Origin: CAZQXD01 sp964597315
GTDB taxonomy: Bacteria; Pseudomonadota; Gammaproteobacteria; Competibacterales; Competibacteraceae
NCBI GenBank assembly: GCA_964597315.1
Contig: CAZQXD010000023.1
Span: forward strand, 1 to 60,791
Reading direction: 5' to 3'
Length of the DNA stretch: 60,791 bases
The notes below the pieces were generated by a model. That model was not told the DNA's origin and searched no databases. It saw nothing but the letters and a program-made list of their open reading frames with translations. Positions 25,370 to 34,416 of the stretch are shown here, piece after piece. Both the position numbers and the translations under genes were made by a program. Numbering within the stretch: the first letter of the stretch is position 1; each line of letters begins with the position of its first letter.

Positions 25370-27649
25370 ATGGGCAACACAAGCGAGAGCCGCGCTGCGG
25401 CCCGGACGGGGTGGCGGGACGAAAGCCGGTTTCGCGCCATCTTTGAACATTGCGGGGACGTCATTCTGATCATCGACCCCGAGCGGGACCGCATCGTTGA
25501 AGCCAATCCCCGAGCCTGCCTGAATCTGGGCTACAGCCGGGAACAATTGCTGGGGCTATCGGTCTCCGCCCTGTACCCAGACCAGCAGGGGGAGTGGCAA
25601 CGACTGGTGGATACCGCCATGGGCGAGGGCCATGCTTGGAGCGCCGGGTTGACCTGCCGGAGCTGTTCCGGGTCGGCTCTGGCAGCGGAGACGTCCGCCT
25701 CGCCGCTATTGGCGGACGGGTCTACCTTGCTGGTGCTGGTGTCCCGGGGGGCAAGGGAGCGCAACACCATGGAACAGGCCCTGCAAGCCATCATGGAAGG
25801 CACGGCGGCCCATACCGGCGAGCGGTTTTTCAATTCCCTGGTCCGGGAACTGGCCGTGGCCTTGGGCGTGAAATACGCCTTTGTGGCGGAGTTGCTGGAG
25901 AACCGAACGCGGGTTCAGACCCTGGCCTTCTGGGCCGACGGGGCCTTTCTGGACAACATCGAATACGACCTGACCGGCACGCCCTGCGAAGTGGTCTGCC
26001 GGGGGGAGACGGTCTACTATACACGCCGGGTTCATCGCCTGTTTCCCGGGGAGCCGGAACTGGCGGAGCGGGGTATCGAAAGCTATTTTGGCGTCCCGCT
26101 GGTCAGTCGCGACGGGGAAAAGCTGGGCCATCTGGCGGTCTACCATGACCAGGAGATGGTCAAGGAATTCCGGGGTATGGCCATTTTGCGGATTTTTGCC
26201 AACCGGGCCATGGCCGAGCTGGAGCGCCAGCGGGCCGTCACCGCCTTGGCCCATAGCGAGGAGCGTCTAGCCGGTATTCTGGCCAGCGCCATGGACGCCA
26301 TCATCACCATCGACGCTGCCCAGGACATTACCCTGTTTAATGCCGCTGCTGAAAAAGTATTCCGCTGTAAGGCCGCCGAGGTGATCGGCCAGCCCTTTGA
26401 GCGGCTACTGTCCAAACGCTTCGGCAATCTACTCAAAGGGTATTGCCTGGCGGTGCGACCGACCCGGATCAGCAATCAGCAGCTCTGGGCGCCCGAAGGG
26501 CTTACCGCCCGCCGGGCCGACGGTGAGGAATTTCCCGTGGAGGCTACCTTATCGCCCATGGAAGTGGCCGGAGAGCGCCTGTACACGGTGATTCTGCGGG
26601 ATTTTACCGAGCGCCGTCAGGCCGAAGAGGCCCTTCACAAGCTGCAACTGCAAAAGGTGTATCTGCAAGAGGAAGTCAAGACTGAACAGAACTTCGATCG
26701 GATCGTCGGCGAGTCCGAGGCCATGCGCGAGGTGTTCAGCTATGTGGAACAGGTGGCAGTCACCGACTCCACGGTGTTGCTCACCGGCGAGACCGGCACC
26801 GGCAAGGAGGTGATCGCTCGGGTCATTCATGATCTCAGCCCACGCAAGGATCGATTCATGGTCAAGGTCAACTGCGCCGCCCTGCCCGGAGAACTCATCG
26901 AATCCGAACTGTTCGGCCACGAGAAAGGGGCCTTCACCGGAGCCACCGCCCAGCGCAAGGGGCGTTTCGAATTGGCCGACGGCGGCACCATTTTCCTGGA
27001 TGAAGTGGGCGAACTGGCCGCCCCGGCCCAGGCCAAGTTGCTACGCATTCTCCAAGAGCAGGAGTTCGAGCGGGTTGGGGGTGGCAAGAGTATCCAGGTC
27101 GATGTACGGATAGTCGCGGCCACTAACCGGGATCTGGCTGAAATGGTCCAGGACGGGAGTTTCCGTTCCGATCTCTATTATCGTCTGAACGTGTTTCCGG
27201 TGCGCCTGCCAGCTCTGCGCGAACGGCCAACGGATATTCCCCTATTGGCCCAGCATTTCCTGGAAAAATTTGCCCGCAAAATGGGTAAGCCGGTGACCGC
27301 CATCTCCCCCGAATCCCTGGCCCAGTTCACCCGCTACGCCTGGCCTGGCAATGTCCGGGAGCTACAGAACGTCATCGAACGGGCGGTGATCCTGACCCGG
27401 GGACCGGTGCTGGAGATCCGGGACGCCCTGGACTTACGCCTGGGCAACGGCGCCGGGGTCGACGTCCCGGAGCCGGCCACCCCCGGCTCCCTGGAAGACA
27501 TGGAGCGCAATTACATCGCTAAAGTGCTGGAGGACAACCGGTGGGTGATCGAAGGGGAGCAGGGAGCGGCGGCGGTGTTGGGCCTCAAACCCAGCACCTT
27601 GCGGTCACGGATGCAGAAACTGGGCATCCGCAAGCCCCCATGTCCCTAG
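25370..27649 (+). CDS. sigma-54-dependent PAS/GAF/AAA+ transcriptional activator
   Basis: A 759-residue enhancer-binding protein. Order: PAS (about 20-115), GAF (about 145-300), PAS (about 305-420), AAA+ (about 445-680) with Walker A GETGTGKE near 474, the sigma-54-contacting GAFTGA loop near 520 and Walker B GTIFLDEVGEL near 540, then a Fis-type HTH (about 715-755). GAGGTGAT lies just before the ATG. All activator motifs are intact. The sensed signal is unknown. The stop overlaps the pentapeptide-repeat gene by 10 bases. Two sigma-54-like promoters occur in this window; whether this protein drives them is unproven. Confidence 0.93.
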   Translation: MGNTSESRAAARTGWRDESRFRAIFEHCGDVILIIDPERDRIVEANPRACLNLGYSREQLLGLSVSALYPDQQGEWQRLVDTAMGEGHAWSAGLTCRSCSGSALAAETSASPLLADGSTLLVLVSRGARERNTMEQALQAIMEGTAAHTGERFFNSLVRELAVALGVKYAFVAELLENRTRVQTLAFWADGAFLDNIEYDLTGTPCEVVCRGETVYYTRRVHRLFPGEPELAERGIESYFGVPLVSRDGEKLGHLAVYHDQEMVKEFRGMAILRIFANRAMAELERQRAVTALAHSEERLAGILASAMDAIITIDAAQDITLFNAAAEKVFRCKAAEVIGQPFERLLSKRFGNLLKGYCLAVRPTRISNQQLWAPEGLTARRADGEEFPVEATLSPMEVAGERLYTVILRDFTERRQAEEALHKLQLQKVYLQEEVKTEQNFDRIVGESEAMREVFSYVEQVAVTDSTVLLTGETGTGKEVIARVIHDLSPRKDRFMVKVNCAALPGELIESELFGHEKGAFTGATAQRKGRFELADGGTIFLDEVGELAAPAQAKLLRILQEQEFERVGGGKSIQVDVRIVAATNRDLAEMVQDGSFRSDLYYRLNVFPVRLPALRERPTDIPLLAQHFLEKFARKMGKPVTAISPESLAQFTRYAWPGNVRELQNVIERAVILTRGPVLEIRDALDLRLGNGAGVDVPEPATPGSLEDMERNYIAKVLEDNRWVIEGEQGAAAVLGLKPSTLRSRMQKLGIRKPPCP

Positions 27650-29412
27650 ACCCGGTCGTGGTGGCGCCAGACTCTCCCGCCGACGCGGTGGCTGGGGTGT
27701 TGGACGCCCATGGCCAATGGTTGCGTACGGCGGGCCGGGAGGGTAAGCGGGCCGACCTGCGCGGCCGGTCGCTGGCCGGGATGGACCTATCCGGGGTCGA
27801 TCTGCGGGAAGCGGAGTTGCGGGATGTTGAGTTGCGAGGGGCGGATCTGCGACATGCCGATTTGCGGGGCGCGAATCTGCGTCACGGGGATTTGCGGGAA
27901 TCCCGGCTAGAAGGGGCGCGGCTTCAGGAGTCCTGGCTGGATTTCGCCGACTTACGGGGGGCCGTGAATTTGCTGCCGGAACAGTTGGCCGGCGCCCATG
28001 CCTCCGGCGCCCGGTTGCCCGCCGAATGGGCGGGGTTCGCTGGCCTGGATCATGTCCAGGAGTTGATCATCGGCGGCCGCAAGGTGTTTTTCATGCTGTT
28101 GCTGGCGGTGGGGTATACTTGGCTGAGCCTAGCCACCACCACCGATGTGGCCCTGCTCATCAACGCCGCAACGGCGCCCCTGCCGATTATTCTCACCGAA
28201 CTGCCCATCGCCGGGTTCTTTTGGTCGGCGCCCTTGATCCTACTGGGTTTTTATGCCTATTTCACCCTGCATCTACAACGCTTATGGGAAGGGTTGGCGA
28301 ACCTGCCAGCGGTGTTCCCGGATGGCCGCTCGGTGGAAGACAAGGCGCTGCCCTGGCTACTGACCGGCCTGGTCAACGCTCATTTCCGCTGTCTGCGCGA
28401 CAGTCGTCCGCCCATGTCCCGGGTGCAGAACGCCATCGTCATCGTATTGATCTGGTATCTGATTCCGGTCACCCTAGCGGCCTTGTGGCTGCGCTATCTA
28501 CCCCGCCACGACCCCTGGGGCACGGGTTTTCAGGTGCTGGTCCTGATGGTGGCGGCGGTGATTGGGGTGTTGTTCTATCGGTTGGCCATCCGCACCCTGC
28601 GCGGGGCGGGCCTGGAGTCCCCATCTTTGCGGTCCGGTCGCTGGTCGAACTTAGGTCGGCGGGTGGCGGCAGCCCTGGGGCTGGCGGCCACTTTTCTGGC
28701 GGCGCCGCTGCTGTCCCATGGGGTGATCGCCAGCGCCGATGATCCCCCCGGCCAACTGGACCCCCGCCATTGGGCGCCGAGGGTGTTATCCGCTTTCGGC
28801 TATCTTCCCCATGCCCATTTCCAAGGCCGGGATGTTTCCCCCAAGCCCACCGGCTGGCGGGACGACGTCGGGAAACCGGGCATGATCAGCGGCGCCAGGC
28901 TCCGTGACACCAGCCTCCACCACGCCCAGGCCGCCGAGGCGTTTCTGGTCAAGGCCGACTTGCGCGAGGCCGATCTGCGCTTCGCCAATCTGGAACTGGC
29001 CGATCTGCGCCATGCCCGCTTGGCCGACGCCCGGCTCCATCACGCTTCATTGCTGCAAGCCCGCCTGGAGGGCGCCGATCTGGCTCGGGCCGGGCTGCGC
29101 AACGCCGCCCTGCTGCTGGCCGACCTGTCCGGGGCCGACTTGCATCAGGCCAATCTCCAAAGGGCATTTCTCAATCAGGCCCGGCTGGCGGGAGCCGAAC
29201 TGATCCGGGCGGATTTGCGGGGGGCTTATCTAGATCAGGCCGATCTACGGGGAGCGAGTCTGGACCTGGCGCGGCTGGAAGGGGTCAGCCTGGTGGGGAC
29301 CGATCTGCGGGGGGTGGATCTGGCACAGGTCACGGGTTTGGATTGCGAGAAGCTCGCAATGGCCCGAAGCGACGCGGATACTCGACTGCCGGAGGGCTTG
29401 AACTGCCCATAG
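27640..29412 (+). CDS. pentapeptide-repeat membrane protein
   Basis: A 590-residue protein. A(D/N)LRxA-type pentapeptide repeats fill residues about 36-105. Four or so membrane segments follow at about 147-350, with cytoplasmic-looking loops, and a second long pentapeptide block lies at about 415-570. Pentapeptide blocks form right-handed quadrilateral beta-helices. The two blocks flank a membrane core, an uncommon layout. I start at the ATG at 27640, which overlaps the activator stop, rather than at an earlier in-frame start inside that gene. Coupling with a sigma-54 activator suggests a shared sensory or regulatory role. Function unknown. Confidence 0.85.
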   Translation: MSLDPVVVAPDSPADAVAGVLDAHGQWLRTAGREGKRADLRGRSLAGMDLSGVDLREAELRDVELRGADLRHADLRGANLRHGDLRESRLEGARLQESWLDFADLRGAVNLLPEQLAGAHASGARLPAEWAGFAGLDHVQELIIGGRKVFFMLLLAVGYTWLSLATTTDVALLINAATAPLPIILTELPIAGFFWSAPLILLGFYAYFTLHLQRLWEGLANLPAVFPDGRSVEDKALPWLLTGLVNAHFRCLRDSRPPMSRVQNAIVIVLIWYLIPVTLAALWLRYLPRHDPWGTGFQVLVLMVAAVIGVLFYRLAIRTLRGAGLESPSLRSGRWSNLGRRVAAALGLAATFLAAPLLSHGVIASADDPPGQLDPRHWAPRVLSAFGYLPHAHFQGRDVSPKPTGWRDDVGKPGMISGARLRDTSLHHAQAAEAFLVKADLREADLRFANLELADLRHARLADARLHHASLLQARLEGADLARAGLRNAALLLADLSGADLHQANLQRAFLNQARLAGAELIRADLRGAYLDQADLRGASLDLARLEGVSLVGTDLRGVDLAQVTGLDCEKLAMARSDADTRLPEGLNCP

Positions 29413-29420
29413 CCGCCCCC

Positions 29421-30515
29421 CTAGCTTGGGGCGAGACCTGAGCAGACTCGATTTCGCCCGGCCTGTTTGGCCCGGTATAGGGCGGCATCGGCAGCCGCCA
29501 GCAGCCCTTGTTCCAATTCATTGTCATTGGGCGACGCCGCCCCGGTGATTTCGCTCACGCCGATGGACACAGTCACCCCCACCTGCTTGCCACTGTCGAA
29601 CGCTATGGGTTCGGCGGCCACGGCGGCGCGGACCCGTTCAGCCAGGATCAGGGCTTCGGCGCCGGTGGTCTGAGGCAGTAGCACAGCACATTCCTCGCCC
29701 CCATAACGGGCCAGCACATCGCTGGCCCGCAACTGGGCGGCGATCCGCCCGGCCACTTCCCGCAACACCTGATCCCCGGCGGGGTGGCCGTGGCGGTCGT
29801 TGACGGACTTGAAATGATCCAGGTCCAAAAACAGGCAAGCTAGGGGTTGTCCGTAGCGCTGCGCCAGGGCCACCGCTTCGGTTAGACGGCGATCCAGGTA
29901 ATGGCGGTTGGGACAGCCGGTCACCTGATCGGTAAAGCTAATGGTCCGCAGCCGTTCTCGGTACAGGGCGTTTTCCAGGCAGACGGCGGCCACGGTGGCG
30001 AAATGGCGGAGAAAATCCTGGGCATGGCCGCTGGTGTAGCGATCCGGGTCGGCGCTGCCCAGATTCAGACTGCCGATCAGGTCGTTACCTCGTCGCAAGG
30101 GCAGCAGGGCCAAGCTTTTCAGGGTTGACTGGCCTTTGAACAAGGCGCTATGGGCGTTGACTCTGAACCCCCCCAGCCAACTCTCCGGGAGTCGTTGGTA
30201 GAGGGGGTCGAAGCCCGGCAGATCGTCCACCAGAATCACATGCCGCGCCAGCAAATGGCTGAATTGCCGGGCTTCCAACACGCGTTGAATTTCACGGCTC
30301 GGGTCGGTCAGCACTAGGCAGACGGCTTCCAGGGCGAAGATGTTCAGGGTGCGCGTCGTTAGCTGGTCCAGTAGCTCCGCCAGACAGGGGCTGTCCAGTA
30401 GATCCAGCTCCAGTTTCTGGAACCGCCCTAGCTTGATCTCGTTATCCAGGGCCTCGGCGGTGAGTTCGCCCAGGCGCCGGCGCAGCAGTTGATTGTTTAG
30501 ATACCAGTCGTTCAT
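29421..30515 (-). CDS. DUF484/GAF-like sensor with GGDEF domain (diguanylate cyclase)
   Basis: A 364-residue protein. The N-terminal 200 residues match the DUF484/GAF-like pattern (an LLELLDSP-type helix, ALEAVCLVL, then SLNLGSADPDRYTSG near the domain end). The C-terminal domain (about 205-360) is GGDEF, with SFTDQVTGCPNRHYLDRRL at its start, DLDHFKSVND, and the active-site loop GGEEC in place of GGEEF. An inhibitory-site RASD stands five residues before it. The enzyme type makes cyclic di-GMP from two GTP; the Phe to Cys change is at a structural position, so activity is plausible but untested. ATG at 30515 chosen; 26 weak-looking extra residues could precede. Confidence 0.85.
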   Translation of the reverse strand: MNDWYLNNQLLRRRLGELTAEALDNEIKLGRFQKLELDLLDSPCLAELLDQLTTRTLNIFALEAVCLVLTDPSREIQRVLEARQFSHLLARHVILVDDLPGFDPLYQRLPESWLGGFRVNAHSALFKGQSTLKSLALLPLRRGNDLIGSLNLGSADPDRYTSGHAQDFLRHFATVAAVCLENALYRERLRTISFTDQVTGCPNRHYLDRRLTEAVALAQRYGQPLACLFLDLDHFKSVNDRHGHPAGDQVLREVAGRIAAQLRASDVLARYGGEECAVLLPQTTGAEALILAERVRAAVAAEPIAFDSGKQVGVTVSIGVSEITGAASPNDNELEQGLLAAADAALYRAKQAGRNRVCSGLAPS

Positions 30516-30633
30516 CGCCGTAAGTGGGGCGTCGACACCGCCAAACCAAGACGCCCTGGGTATCGGCGGGCCGAGAACGATATTTAAGACCACCCTAAAG
30601 TCGGAATGAACCTAATACCGGGGGTGGCCTCAC

Positions 30634-31860
30634 TTATCGTCCATAGCGCCGGATCACATAGTCATCCACGATCCGCTGGAACTCCCCGGCAATATTCTCC
30701 CCCTTGAGGGTGACGGTTTTCTCCCCATCCACATAGACCGGGGCCACGGGCCGTTCCCCGGTGCCCGGCAGGCTGATGCCGATATGGGCGTGCTTGCTCT
30801 CTCCGGGTCCGTTGACCACGCAGCCCATCACCGCCACGGTGAGTTCCTCCACGCCGGGGAACTGTTGGCGCCACACCGGCATTTGGTTGCGGAGATAGCC
30901 TTGGATGTCCTGGGCCAGATGCTGGAAGTATTCGCTGGTGGTGCGCCCGCAGCCGGGGCAGGCGATGACCATGGGGGTAAAGGCCCGCAGGCCCATGGAC
31001 TGGAGGATTTCCTGGGCCACCCGGACCTCCTGGGCGCGGTCGCCCCCCGGTTCCGGGGTCAGAGACACCCGGATGGTGTCGCCGATACCCTGTTGCAACA
31101 CCACCGCCAAGGCGGCGGTGGAGGCGACAATGCCTTTGGACCCCATGCCCGCCTCGGTCAGACCCAGATGCAGGGGGTAATCGCAACGCCCAGCCAAGGC
31201 CGTGTAAACGCCGATCAGGTCCTGTACTCCGCTCATTTTCACGGAGATGACGATTTTATCGTGGGCCAGACCCAGTTCCTCGGCCCGGCGGGCGCTGTCC
31301 AGGGCGGAGACCACCATGGCTTCCCGGGTCACCTCGGCGGCGTCCCGGGGGACGGGCAGGGCGGCGTTCTCGTCCATCATGCGCACCACCAGTTCCGGGT
31401 CCAGACTGCCCCAGTTGACGCCGATCCGCACCGGTTTGTCGTGACGGCAGGCCAGTTCAATGATGGTGGCGAACTGGTCGTCTTTCTTGCGGCCCCGGCC
31501 TACGTTGCCGGGGTTGATGCGGTATTTGGCCAGGGCGGCGGCGGTGTCCGGGTATTTGGCCAGTAGCTTATGGCCGTTGAAATGAAAATCCCCGATCAGG
31601 GGCACCTCCATCCCCATGCGCGCCAGACGCTCGCGAATTTCCGGCACCGCCGCAGCGGCTTCTTCGGTGTTGACGGTGATCCGCACCAGTTCCGAGCCGG
31701 CCTTGGCCAGTTGCGCCACCTGCACGGCGGTGCCCACCACGTCGGCGGTGTCGGTGTTGGTCATGGACTGGACGACGATGGGGGCGTCGCCGCCCATGGC
31801 CACCTGGCCGATCTTGACCTGGGTGGAGGGGCGGCGTTGTACGGGGCAGTGGCTGTTCAT
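30634..31860 (-). CDS. ispG: 4-hydroxy-3-methylbut-2-en-1-yl diphosphate synthase (flavodoxin/ferredoxin)
   Basis: A 408-residue [4Fe-4S] enzyme of the MEP isoprenoid pathway, making HMBPP from ME-cPP. The TIM-barrel half begins VKIGQVAMGGDAPIVVQSMTNTDT. The C-terminal cluster domain has CPGCGRTT near residue 301 and CVVNGPGESKHAHIGISLPG near 345, providing the cluster cysteines. Length is typical for the short proteobacterial form. It lies 58 bases downstream of the antiporter gene on the same strand. Confidence 0.97.
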   Translation of the reverse strand: MNSHCPVQRRPSTQVKIGQVAMGGDAPIVVQSMTNTDTADVVGTAVQVAQLAKAGSELVRITVNTEEAAAAVPEIRERLARMGMEVPLIGDFHFNGHKLLAKYPDTAAALAKYRINPGNVGRGRKKDDQFATIIELACRHDKPVRIGVNWGSLDPELVVRMMDENAALPVPRDAAEVTREAMVVSALDSARRAEELGLAHDKIVISVKMSGVQDLIGVYTALAGRCDYPLHLGLTEAGMGSKGIVASTAALAVVLQQGIGDTIRVSLTPEPGGDRAQEVRVAQEILQSMGLRAFTPMVIACPGCGRTTSEYFQHLAQDIQGYLRNQMPVWRQQFPGVEELTVAVMGCVVNGPGESKHAHIGISLPGTGERPVAPVYVDGEKTVTLKGENIAGEFQRIVDDYVIRRYGR

Positions 31861-31918
31861 GGCATCCTGAAGGAAAACATAATCGGGAGGCTATTCTAAC
31901 CCCGGGGGTGGGTTCGGG

Positions 31919-33886
31919 CTAACCACCCAGCAGTCGCGCCTCGGCCTGTTGCAGGCTGCTGCCAGCGCCGTGCAAAGCTAGCACGTCTCCGGCCGCCAGC
32001 ACCCGGTCCGGGGCCGGGGCTTCGGGGCCGCCTCTTTGACTATGCAGGGCGGTGATCAGCACCCCGAGCCGGTCCAGTTCCAGTTCCTCCAGCCGTCGGC
32101 CCACGGCATAGGCTCCCACGGGGAGGATGATCGTGGTGGAATGCTCCTCCTCGGCCGGTTCCGGCTCCTGATCCGCCGTCTGGAAGAACACCTGCAACAA
32201 CTGATAGCGGTCGCCCCGCACCGCCCGCATCCGATGGATGATTTGACGCATGGGCACCCCCAGCATATGCAAGAGCTGGATGCCCAGCATTAGGGAGGCT
32301 TCTAGGGTTTCAGGCACCACTTCGGTGGCGCCGGCATCCAACAACACACCCAGATTGGCGCCGTCCCGGGTGCGCACCAGCACCGGCAGGGCGTGGCCGG
32401 AGTCGCGCAGCGTGTGGAGAATTTTCAGGGCCGCCCCCAGATGATCGAAACTGATCACCAGCGCCCTGGCCCGATGCAGACCGGCGGCCTCCAATATCTC
32501 CCGATGGCTGGCGTCCCCAAAATACACCCGCTCTCCGGCTTCCCAAGCGGTCTTGACCTGGCCTGGGTCCATGTCCAGGGCCACATAGGGGATGGTTTCG
32601 TCCCGTAGAAAACTGGCCATGTTCTGGCCAGCCCGTCCGAAGCCGCAGATGATCACATGCTCCCGGGTCTCGGGCAGGGCAGCGGCGATCTCCCTGGCCC
32701 GCTGCCGGGGGCTGTCCGGCTTGGGACGGTGGAACAGCCGGGCGGCCAGGGGGCCGTTATGGCGGACCAGGATGGGCGCCAATACCATGGTGATGACCAC
32801 CGCCGCCAGAATCGGCTGGCTGCCTTGGGCGTCCAGCAAACCGGTGCTTAGGGCCAGGGCCAGTAGGGCGAAACCGAACTCGCCGCCGTGGGCCAGCACT
32901 GTGCCGGTACGCAGGGCAGCGGTCCAGTCATAGCCGGCGACCCGGGTCAGCAGCACGATCAGCGGTCCCTTGCCCAGCACCAGGCCCAGCACCAGCAGGG
33001 CAATCCACGGCCACAGGGATGGCAGTACGCGCAGATCCAGTTGCATGCCCACGGTAATGAAGAACAAGCCCAGCAAGACGTCCCGGAATGGCCGGATATC
33101 GGTTTCTACCTGGTGCCGGTATTCGGTTTCGCTGAGCATCATGCCCGCCAGAAAGGCCCCTAGAGCCAGAGACAAGCCCAGCAAGGCGGTGATCCAGGCC
33201 GCCGCCAGGGACACCAGCAGCACGGTCAGGGTGAACAGCTCCGCCGAGCGGGCGCGGGCTACTTCATGGAACAGGGGGCGTAGGGCGAAATGACCCAGGG
33301 CTAACATCACTCCCAGGGCCAGCACCCCTTTGAGCAGGGCCAGCAGCAGGGGTAAGGCTAGGTCCTGTTCCCCGCCGGCCAGGATCGGGATCATCACTAG
33401 AAACGGCACCGCCGCCAGGTCCTGGAACAGCAGTATCCCCAGGGCCAGCCGGCCATGGGTGGCCTGGAGTTCCAACTGGTCGGTGAGTTGCTTGATGACG
33501 ATGGCCGTGGAGGACATGGACAGGGCGCCGCCCACGATCAGCGCCGCTTGCCAGGGTATGCCGATGGCCCAAGCGATGAGACCACCGGACAGGGTGCCCA
33601 CCAGCACCTGCATTCCCCCCAGTCCCAACAGGGTGCGGCGCATGGCCAGAAACTGGGGAATGGAAAACTCCAGGCCAATGGTGAACAGCAGAAACACCAC
33701 CCCGATCTCCCCCAAAAAATGGGTGGCGCCGGTCTCCGTCAGCCAGCCCATGGCGTGGGGTCCGGCCAATACCCCCACGCTCAGATAGCCCAGGATCGGC
33801 GGCAACTGTAGGCGTCGGAACAGAGCCACCGCCACCACCGAGATGGCTAGCAAAATCAGGATACTGTCAAGTGCGTGGTGTTCCAT
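31919..33886 (-). CDS. KefB/KefC-type cation:proton antiporter (CPA2)
   Basis: A 655-residue membrane protein: about 12 transmembrane segments (residues 1-385) of the Na+/H+ exchanger type, a TrkA-N Rossmann domain beginning HVIICGFGRAGQNMASFL near 411, and a TrkA-C-like end (about 575-655). KefB/KefC relatives export K+ in response to electrophiles. The intact GxGxxG shows NAD-type binding. No KefG/KefF ancillary gene is adjacent, so regulation by glutathione adducts cannot be assumed; a YbaL- or RosB-like role is possible. Confidence 0.9.
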   Translation of the reverse strand: MEHHALDSILILLAISVVAVALFRRLQLPPILGYLSVGVLAGPHAMGWLTETGATHFLGEIGVVFLLFTIGLEFSIPQFLAMRRTLLGLGGMQVLVGTLSGGLIAWAIGIPWQAALIVGGALSMSSTAIVIKQLTDQLELQATHGRLALGILLFQDLAAVPFLVMIPILAGGEQDLALPLLLALLKGVLALGVMLALGHFALRPLFHEVARARSAELFTLTVLLVSLAAAWITALLGLSLALGAFLAGMMLSETEYRHQVETDIRPFRDVLLGLFFITVGMQLDLRVLPSLWPWIALLVLGLVLGKGPLIVLLTRVAGYDWTAALRTGTVLAHGGEFGFALLALALSTGLLDAQGSQPILAAVVITMVLAPILVRHNGPLAARLFHRPKPDSPRQRAREIAAALPETREHVIICGFGRAGQNMASFLRDETIPYVALDMDPGQVKTAWEAGERVYFGDASHREILEAAGLHRARALVISFDHLGAALKILHTLRDSGHALPVLVRTRDGANLGVLLDAGATEVVPETLEASLMLGIQLLHMLGVPMRQIIHRMRAVRGDRYQLLQVFFQTADQEPEPAEEEHSTTIILPVGAYAVGRRLEELELDRLGVLITALHSQRGGPEAPAPDRVLAAGDVLALHGAGSSLQQAEARLLGG

Positions 33887-34062
33887 GGTTGCCGTTGAGT
33901 TGCGTAAGGGATGTCCGCCACGAGCCTAGCCCACGGAATTTCGCGGCGCCACGACATGACGCGGCGAAACTGCCTTGACCGAGCGCCCCAGGCGGGAGCC
34001 TGTTGATAGAGAAGTTTTTTAACGCATTGAAAATAAAGGCAACCACAAATTGTGGTGGCGGG

Positions 34063-34078
34063 TGGCACATGGCTTGCT
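34063..34078 (+). promoter_or_regulatory. sigma-54-type promoter of the bufferin operon
   Basis: TGGCACATGGCTTGCT fits the -24/-12 consensus TGGCAC-N5-TTGCW, with GG and GC exactly 10 bases apart. It lies 62 bases before the bufA ATG and predicts a start near 34089. Just upstream is the inverted repeat CCACAA-A-TTGTGG (34043-34055). No second match of this quality lies in the same 253-bp intergenic region (33887-34139). Confidence 0.65.
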
Positions 34079-34139
34079 ATAACTGGATGGCGATCAAGCT
34101 GATTGCCACTGTAGCAAAATCCACTTTTGGAGTCCGAAC

Positions 34140-34406
34140 ATGAGCAATAAGACCATTCTACGTTCCGCCATGGTGAGCGCCATTGCCCTGGGTGTCATGA
34201 CTGCCTCCGGCACCGCTTTGGCCGCCAAAGGCGACAATGAGAAGTGCTATGGCGTGGCCGCAGCCGGCAAGAACGACTGCCAGACCGCCACCAGTTCCTG
34301 CGCCGGCACCTCCCACACCGACGACCAGGCGGATGCCTGGATCTATGTGCCCAAGGGCACTTGCGAGAAGCTCACCGGCGGCAGCACCGAAGCCCCCCAG
34401 GGCTAA
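34140..34406 (+). CDS. bufA: bufferin precursor (DUF2282 / BufA1-type RiPP)
   Basis: An 88-residue precursor with a Sec signal peptide (about 1-28, ending ALAA). The mature part carries four cysteines at 36, 47, 54 and 75, in EKCYGV, KNDCQ, SSCAGTS and PKGTCEKL, the hallmark spacing of DUF2282 bufferins. In the described Caulobacter family, MNIO enzymes convert cysteines to thiooxazole-type groups, and the exported peptide binds copper. GGAG lies 6 bases before the ATG. The MNIO and partner genes follow directly, so the pathway assignment is strong. Copper binding of this copy is inference from the family. Confidence 0.92.
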   Translation: MSNKTILRSAMVSAIALGVMTASGTALAAKGDNEKCYGVAAAGKNDCQTATSSCAGTSHTDDQADAWIYVPKGTCEKLTGGSTEAPQG

Positions 34407-34416
34407 GGCTCGACCG

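Noticed and set aside
34237..34416. N-terminal extension of the MNIO enzyme overlapping bufA
   Set aside because: It is bufA read out of frame, Pro/Arg-rich, and the ATG at 34417 gives the normal family length.
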